Shown here piece after piece: positions 61,467 through 64,000 of a DNA stretch of 64,000 nt. Both the position numbers and the translations under genes were made by a program. Position 1 is the first letter of the stretch. Every line of letters begins with the position of its first letter. Where the stretch lies: positions 89,263,659 to 89,327,658 of the forward strand of contig NC_089822.1 in the NCBI RefSeq assembly GCF_035046505.1, written 5' to 3'. The notes below the pieces were generated by a model. It was not told the DNA's origin. It saw only the letters and a program-made list of their open reading frames with translations, and did no database searches. This DNA comes from Tiliqua scincoides (taxonomy: Eukaryota; Chordata; Lepidosauria; Squamata; Scincidae).

Positions 61467-62945
61467 ATCAATAAGTCACCGGGCCCTGATGGCACCCACC
61501 CAAGAGTTATTAAGGAATTGAAGAATGAAGTTGCAGATCTCTTGACTAAGGTATGCAACTTGTCCCTCAAAACGGCCACGGTGCCAGAAGATTGGAGGAT
61601 AGCAAATGTCATGCCTATTTTTAAAAAGGGAAAGAGGGGGGACCCGGGAAATTATAGGCCAGTCAGCCTAACATCCATACCAGGTAAGATGGTGGAATGC
61701 CTCATCAAAGATAGGATCTCAAAACACATAGACGAACAGGCCTTGCTGAGGGAGAGTCAGCATGGCTTCTGCAAGGGTAAGTCTTGCCTCACGAACCTTA
61801 TAGAATTCTTTGAAAAGGTCAACAGGCATGTGGATGTGGGAGAACCCGTGGACATTATATATCTGGACTTTCAGAAGGCGTTTGACACGGTCCCTCACCA
61901 AAGGCTACTGAAAAAACTCCACAGTCAGGGAATTAGAGGACAGGTCCTCTCATGGATTGAGAACTGGTTGGAGGCCAGGAAGCAGAGAGTGGGTGTCAAT
62001 GGGCAATTTTCACAATGGAGAGAGGTGAAAAGCGGTGTGCCCCAAGGATCTGTCCTGGGACCGGTGCTTTTCAACCTCTTCATAAATGACCTGGAGACAG
62101 GGTTGAGCAGTGAAGTGGCTAAGTTTGCAGATGACACCAAACTTTTCTGAGTGGTGAAGACCAGAAGTGATTGTGAGGAGCTCCAGAAGGATCTCTCCAG
62201 ACTGGCAGAATGGGCAGCAAAATGGCAGATGCGCTTCAATGTCAGTAAGTGTAAAGTCATGCACATTGGGGCAAAAAATCAAAACTTTAGATATAGGCTG
62301 ATGGGTTCTGAGCTGTCTGTGACAGATCAGGAGAGAGATCTTGGGGTGGTGGTGGACAGGTCAATGAAAGTATCGACCCAATGTGCGGCGGCAGTGAAGA
62401 AGGCCAATTCTATGCTTGGGATCATTAGGAAGGGTATTGAGAACAAAACGGCTAGTATTATAATGCCGTTGTACAAATCTATGGTAAGGCCACACCTGGA
62501 GTATTGTGTCCAGTTCTGGTCGCCGCATCTCAAAAAAGACATAGTGGAAATGGAAAAGGTGCAAAAGAGAGCGACTAAGATGATTACGGGGCTGGGACAC
62601 CTTCCTTATGAGGAAAGGCTACGGCGTTTGGGCCTCTTCAGCCTAGAAAAGAGACGCCTGAGGGGGGACATGATTGAGACATACAAAATTATGCAGGGGA
62701 TGGACAGAGTGGATAGGGAGATGCTCTTTACACTCTCACATAATACCAGAACCAGGGGACATCCACTAAAATTGAGTGTTGGGCGGGTTAGGACAGACAA
62801 AAGAAAATATTTCTTTACTCAGCGTGTGGTTGGTCTGTGGAACTCCTTGCCACAGGATGTGGTGCTGGCGTCTAGCCTAGACGCCTTTAAAAGGGGATTG
62901 GACAAGTTTCTGGAGGAAAAATCCATTACGGGGTACAAGCCATGA
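61467..62945 (+). pseudogene. CR1 ORF2 C-terminal half: reverse transcriptase
   Basis: This begins [15 protein letters not shown], the first reverse-transcriptase block. It continues with [26 protein letters not shown] (first catalytic Asp), [11 protein letters not shown] and FADDTKLF (catalytic pair), then the thumb and C-terminal region ending SITGYKP. A TGA at 62148-62150 directly after FADDTKLF interrupts it. The copy at 20 kb has CGA there, so this is a CpG-to-TpG change. Codons after the TGA are in the same frame and remain open to 62945. All catalytic residues are present. The two breaks make this copy inactive as read. Confidence 0.93.
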
Positions 62946-63137
62946 TGTGTATGCGCAACCTCCTGATTTTAGAAATGGGTTATGCCAGAATGCCAGATGC
63001 AAGGGAGGGCACCAGGATGAGGTCTCTTGTTATCTGGTGTGCTCCCTGGGGCATTTGGTGGGCCGCTGTGAGATACAGGAAGCTGGACTAGATGGGCCTA
63101 TGGCCTGATCCAGTGGGGCTGTTCTTATGTTCTTATG

Positions 63138-64000
63138 TAAATGGACTCTCTGTACCTTTATCATAGCTAAAAGACTTACATTAAAGTGTTAATAAAAGTC
63201 TGCTCCCACTATTCTCCAATACACCGATGACCTTTTAACTTAATGAATATTTGAACCTCTACAGCTTATAGACGACAACTCCATGTGTTTGGATATTTGG
63301 AAGCCCTTTTAGAAGCTTACACATCATAGACTGTATCATTGTAGGCTTATTAAATATATTGCATTTTTTTTGCTCTTACCCCTTAATTTTCTTTTCTGTT
63401 GTTTTCATTGTCACTGTATGATTTTTATTATCTACCAACAAAGGGGACAATGACACACAAACCAGGTTTGCTATCATGGGAGAACTGTGGCTAATTCCAG
63501 CTCCTTGCTGGGTGTACCTGATGATACACCTGTTTGTTATATTCACAAAATTAGGTGTACTCCTAGTATTCTTAACTGTAATAAAGAGGACCCCTAAAAA
63601 TGTATTGTGTGACAAAGTATCTACTATCATAAAGATTTGATCGGGCTGTGGGTAAGAAAAACTATTACTGCAACATTAAATCAGATAGTAAATCTCTTAA
63701 TTTGCGAGGGACAGATTGTGCTCATCAGACGACAGCAGCTTTCAGTTCCAAACTCAGTCTTCAGTCCTCCCCTATGTGAATAATGATTTATCCCAGTTAC
63801 TCCTCTGATGTGGAGCCAGATGCCACATGAAAGACAGGAATTACTTGAGTAAAACAAACTATTAGTGTTTGCATCCAAGAAGTGAGTGAAAAAAATAGCA
63901 TTGCCAGGTTTCATATTTACTCTGTCTCTACAGTGCTGGTATATTTTCTCTGGAAGAGAAAAAAAGGCTCAGGATTTTCCCCCCCAAGAATTTCTTGAAA
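63138..64000. other. Downstream flank, nothing recognised
   Basis: Apparently unique, AT-rich DNA. The open frames at 63376-63914 match nothing I know. Confidence 0.45.

Larger units (their letters stand above)
59650..63137 (+). mobile_element. CR1 LINE, nearly complete, 5'-truncated in ORF1
   Basis: About 3.5 kb in order: end of ORF1, a 130-base gap, ORF2 endonuclease, ORF2 reverse transcriptase and C-terminal region, a 3' UTR of about 190 bases, and two TTCTTATG units at 63122-63137. CR1 elements copy themselves by target-primed reverse transcription and usually leave no clear target duplication; I found none. ORF2 is broken only by a one-base frameshift near 61462 and a TGA at 62148-62150. 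The close match to the 19.5 kb copy points to recent activity. Confidence 0.96.

Overview
This 64 kb window is vertebrate nuclear DNA, most probably from a squamate reptile (a lizard rather than a bird or mammal). The evidence is its repeats: a CR1 LINE lineage ending in the octamer TTCTTATG, a SINE made of a 5S rRNA head joined to a short fixed tail (the 5S-Sauria type, as I recall it), tRNA-derived SINEs with L2-like tails, and many short hAT-, Harbinger- and Tigger-like DNA transposons. The species assignment is inference. No tRNA gene, functional rRNA gene, CRISPR array or bacterial feature is visible. I see no LTR-retrovirus or Polinton protein.

The only recognisable host gene is a KRAB C2H2 zinc-finger gene on the + strand. 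Its KRAB-A exon (14574-14700) is exactly 127 bases with good splice sites. After an intron of about 7.9 kb comes a terminal zinc-finger exon (about 22616-23868) with 13 canonical fingers, one shortened finger before them and decayed fingers after the stop. A polyadenylation signal lies at 24247. The exon phases are compatible. The first coding exon is not identified, so the gene model is partial.

Layout: 0-10 kb is intergenic, with a hAT relic split by a 5S SINE, a GC-rich hAT element, SINE and L2 scraps and a Harbinger-like MITE. 10-14.5 kb holds a CR1 fragment, a GC-rich block with an orphan CR1 tail, and a hAT MITE. 14.5-24.3 kb is the zinc-finger gene, whose intron carries a 1.4 kb antisense CR1. 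24.5-59 kb has no recognised gene and holds a dense mixture of MITEs, palindromic elements and microsatellites separated by apparently unique DNA. 59.65-63.14 kb is an almost complete young CR1 with the end of ORF1 (esterase-like), the endonuclease and the reverse transcriptase. It carries one frameshift and one nonsense codon.

Nine hAT-like elements have readable 8-bp target duplications, eight of them with TA at the centre in at least one copy. Several Harbinger-like elements are flanked by 3-bp duplications. The most interesting signals are homogenised zinc fingers with an unusual Trp/Val recognition helix, a paired base change in a hairpin inside the Harbinger-like MITE, a hAT MITE carrying a motif also found alone, and an element that spreads AP-1-like TGACTCA motifs.
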